Shown here in pieces: positions 63,132-64,000 of a DNA stretch of 64,000 nucleotides (its first letter is position 1; each line of letters starts with the position of its first letter). Both the position numbers and the translations under genes were made by a program. Under the pieces are notes generated by a model. The model ran no database searches. It worked only from the letters and a program-made list of their open reading frames with translations, and had not been told where the DNA came from. Source of the DNA: Candidatus Scalindua sp. GTDB lineage: Bacteria > Planctomycetota > Brocadiia > Brocadiales > Scalinduaceae. Location of the stretch: contig JAIQZU010000081.1 in the NCBI GenBank assembly GCA_021776915.1, positions 62,001 through 126,000 on the forward strand. The letters are read 5' to 3'.

Positions 63132-64000
63132 ATGGTAAATGACAGAAAATCATTAGTATTCATAAGTGCTGGATTCGTTAGTGTGGTGGTTTATGGATTA
63201 TTGACTTACGAATCTCGCCTCACTTCTCCGTCATTGCTTCGCTTTATTATACTTTACACTGTCATTTTTTTTCTGTTTTTGTTATCTGCCTATATCGTAT
63301 GTAAAAACCCCCTTTGTGAAAAGAATTCGACTCTCATCACTATTGCTGTTTTCGCAGTATCTTTTCGCCTCATTGTCCTTTCAGGCGAGCCCTTGTTCGA
63401 CGATGATATGCATCGCTATCTCTGGGATGGAAAGGTATGGTCTAACGGTATAAATCCCTACTTTTATCCTCCCTCTGACTATCAGCTGGAGTCTCTCAGG
63501 GATGATAATTGGGAGGGGGTTAATTATAAACACGTACCGACAATCTACCCGCCTCTTGCACAGATGTTATTCCGCGCTTCCTGGGAACTCGCACCGGGCA
63601 ACGCTATATTCCTCAAAGGCATCTTTATTTTATTCGATCTGGGCGTTTTATTATTTGTTGCCGTTATCCTTGGCCTTCTAAAGATGCCCAGGTCTATGCT
63701 CGTCCTCTACGCATGGAACCCCCTCGTAATCAAGGAGTTCGCCAACTCAGGACATATAGATGTTGTGGCCATTTTTTTTGTCATGCTATTTTGTCTCCTC
63801 TCCCTTAAGGGATTGCGGTCACTTTCGGCGATTGCCCTGGGCCTGGCAGTCCTGACAAAGCTCTATCCGCTTGTCCTGCTTCCGGTACTTATTAGATATT
63901 TAAAGATCAGACATCTTGCCATAATTGGGGCAGTCATATTCCTGGGATATCTACCCTTCCGGGAGGCGGAAGAGCTTATATTTGAGGGGTTGTTTACCTA
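63132..64000 (+). CDS. GT-C mannosyltransferase-like membrane protein (partial, runs off the end)
   Basis: From ATG 63132 the frame is open to the window edge (289 codons). It has an early membrane helix, RLIVLSGEPLFDDDMHRYLWDG (acidic DDD in the first external loop, as in GT-C enzymes), PYFYPPSDY, IYPPLAQMLF, YAWNPLVIKEFANSGHIDVV and more helices. This is the pattern of polyprenol-phosphate-mannose-dependent alpha-mannosyltransferases (GT87-like). Complete length and substrate cannot be seen. Confidence 0.82.
   Translation, partial: MVNDRKSLVFISAGFVSVVVYGLLTYESRLTSPSLLRFIILYTVIFFLFLLSAYIVCKNPLCEKNSTLITIAVFAVSFRLIVLSGEPLFDDDMHRYLWDGKVWSNGINPYFYPPSDYQLESLRDDNWEGVNYKHVPTIYPPLAQMLFRASWELAPGNAIFLKGIFILFDLGVLLFVAVILGLLKMPRSMLVLYAWNPLVIKEFANSGHIDVVAIFFVMLFCLLSLKGLRSLSAIALGLAVLTKLYPLVLLPVLIRYLKIRHLAIIGAVIFLGYLPFREAEELIFEGLFT

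Overview
The window looks like chromosome of a Gram-negative environmental bacterium of low GC content, by eye near 40%. The gene order topA, dnaA, dnaN, DUF721/DciA-like, gyrB, the topoisomerase I whose C-terminus carries glycine-rich repeats instead of Cys4 zinc fingers, and the large glycan and redox repertoire are compatible with an anammox-type planctomycete (Brocadiales, for example a Scalindua-like lineage). That assignment is inference. No 16S rRNA or tRNA gene was seen to test it.

Region 1 (0.1-2.2 kb, minus strand) holds a HigBA toxin-antitoxin pair, a damaged GNAT acyltransferase and a BKACE/DUF849 enzyme. Region 2 (2.4-36.9 kb) is a long surface-glycan locus, mostly on the plus strand. 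It contains two intact Wzx-like flippases, many GT2 and GT4 glycosyltransferases, two GT-C membrane glycosyltransferases (one with TPR repeats), two sulfotransferases, two Gfo/Idh/MocA sugar oxidoreductases, two methyltransferases, a hexapeptide acyltransferase, a NodB-type deacetylase, an SGNH hydrolase, a SPASM radical SAM enzyme, an SDR epimerase and a FAD-dependent mutase-like membrane protein. Together these suggest synthesis, decoration (sulfation, methylation, acylation) and export of a complex polysaccharide or lipid-linked oligosaccharide. The stretch from about 14.8 to 24.7 kb is full of gene remnants. At least one of them, a MocA remnant with its intact relative 2.9 kb away, keeps both gene ends but has lost the middle.

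Region 3 (36.8-50.0 kb) is housekeeping: tmk, a DegP-like protease, topA, a palindrome-rich candidate replication-origin region, dnaA, an AT-rich spacer, dnaN, DUF721/DciA-like, gyrB, dapF and a PP-loop ATPase. Region 4 (50.2-53.7 kb) has an orphan MEMO-family protein, two GT2 enzymes, and a patch of repeats with a small repeat-flanked gene and a MITE-like element.

Region 5 (53.7-64 kb) has a degraded thioredoxin-like fragment, then an unusual membrane flavoprotein-polyferredoxin fusion whose flavin-binding TSxPGxYxxGD motif lies ahead of the Rossmann motif (apparently permuted). It continues with a duplicated-domain lipoprotein, a frameshifted IS630 transposase, a Cache-type histidine kinase, a bacteriohemerythrin, a secreted protein and the start of a GT-C mannosyltransferase-like gene cut by the window edge.

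No CRISPR array, rRNA or tRNA was found.
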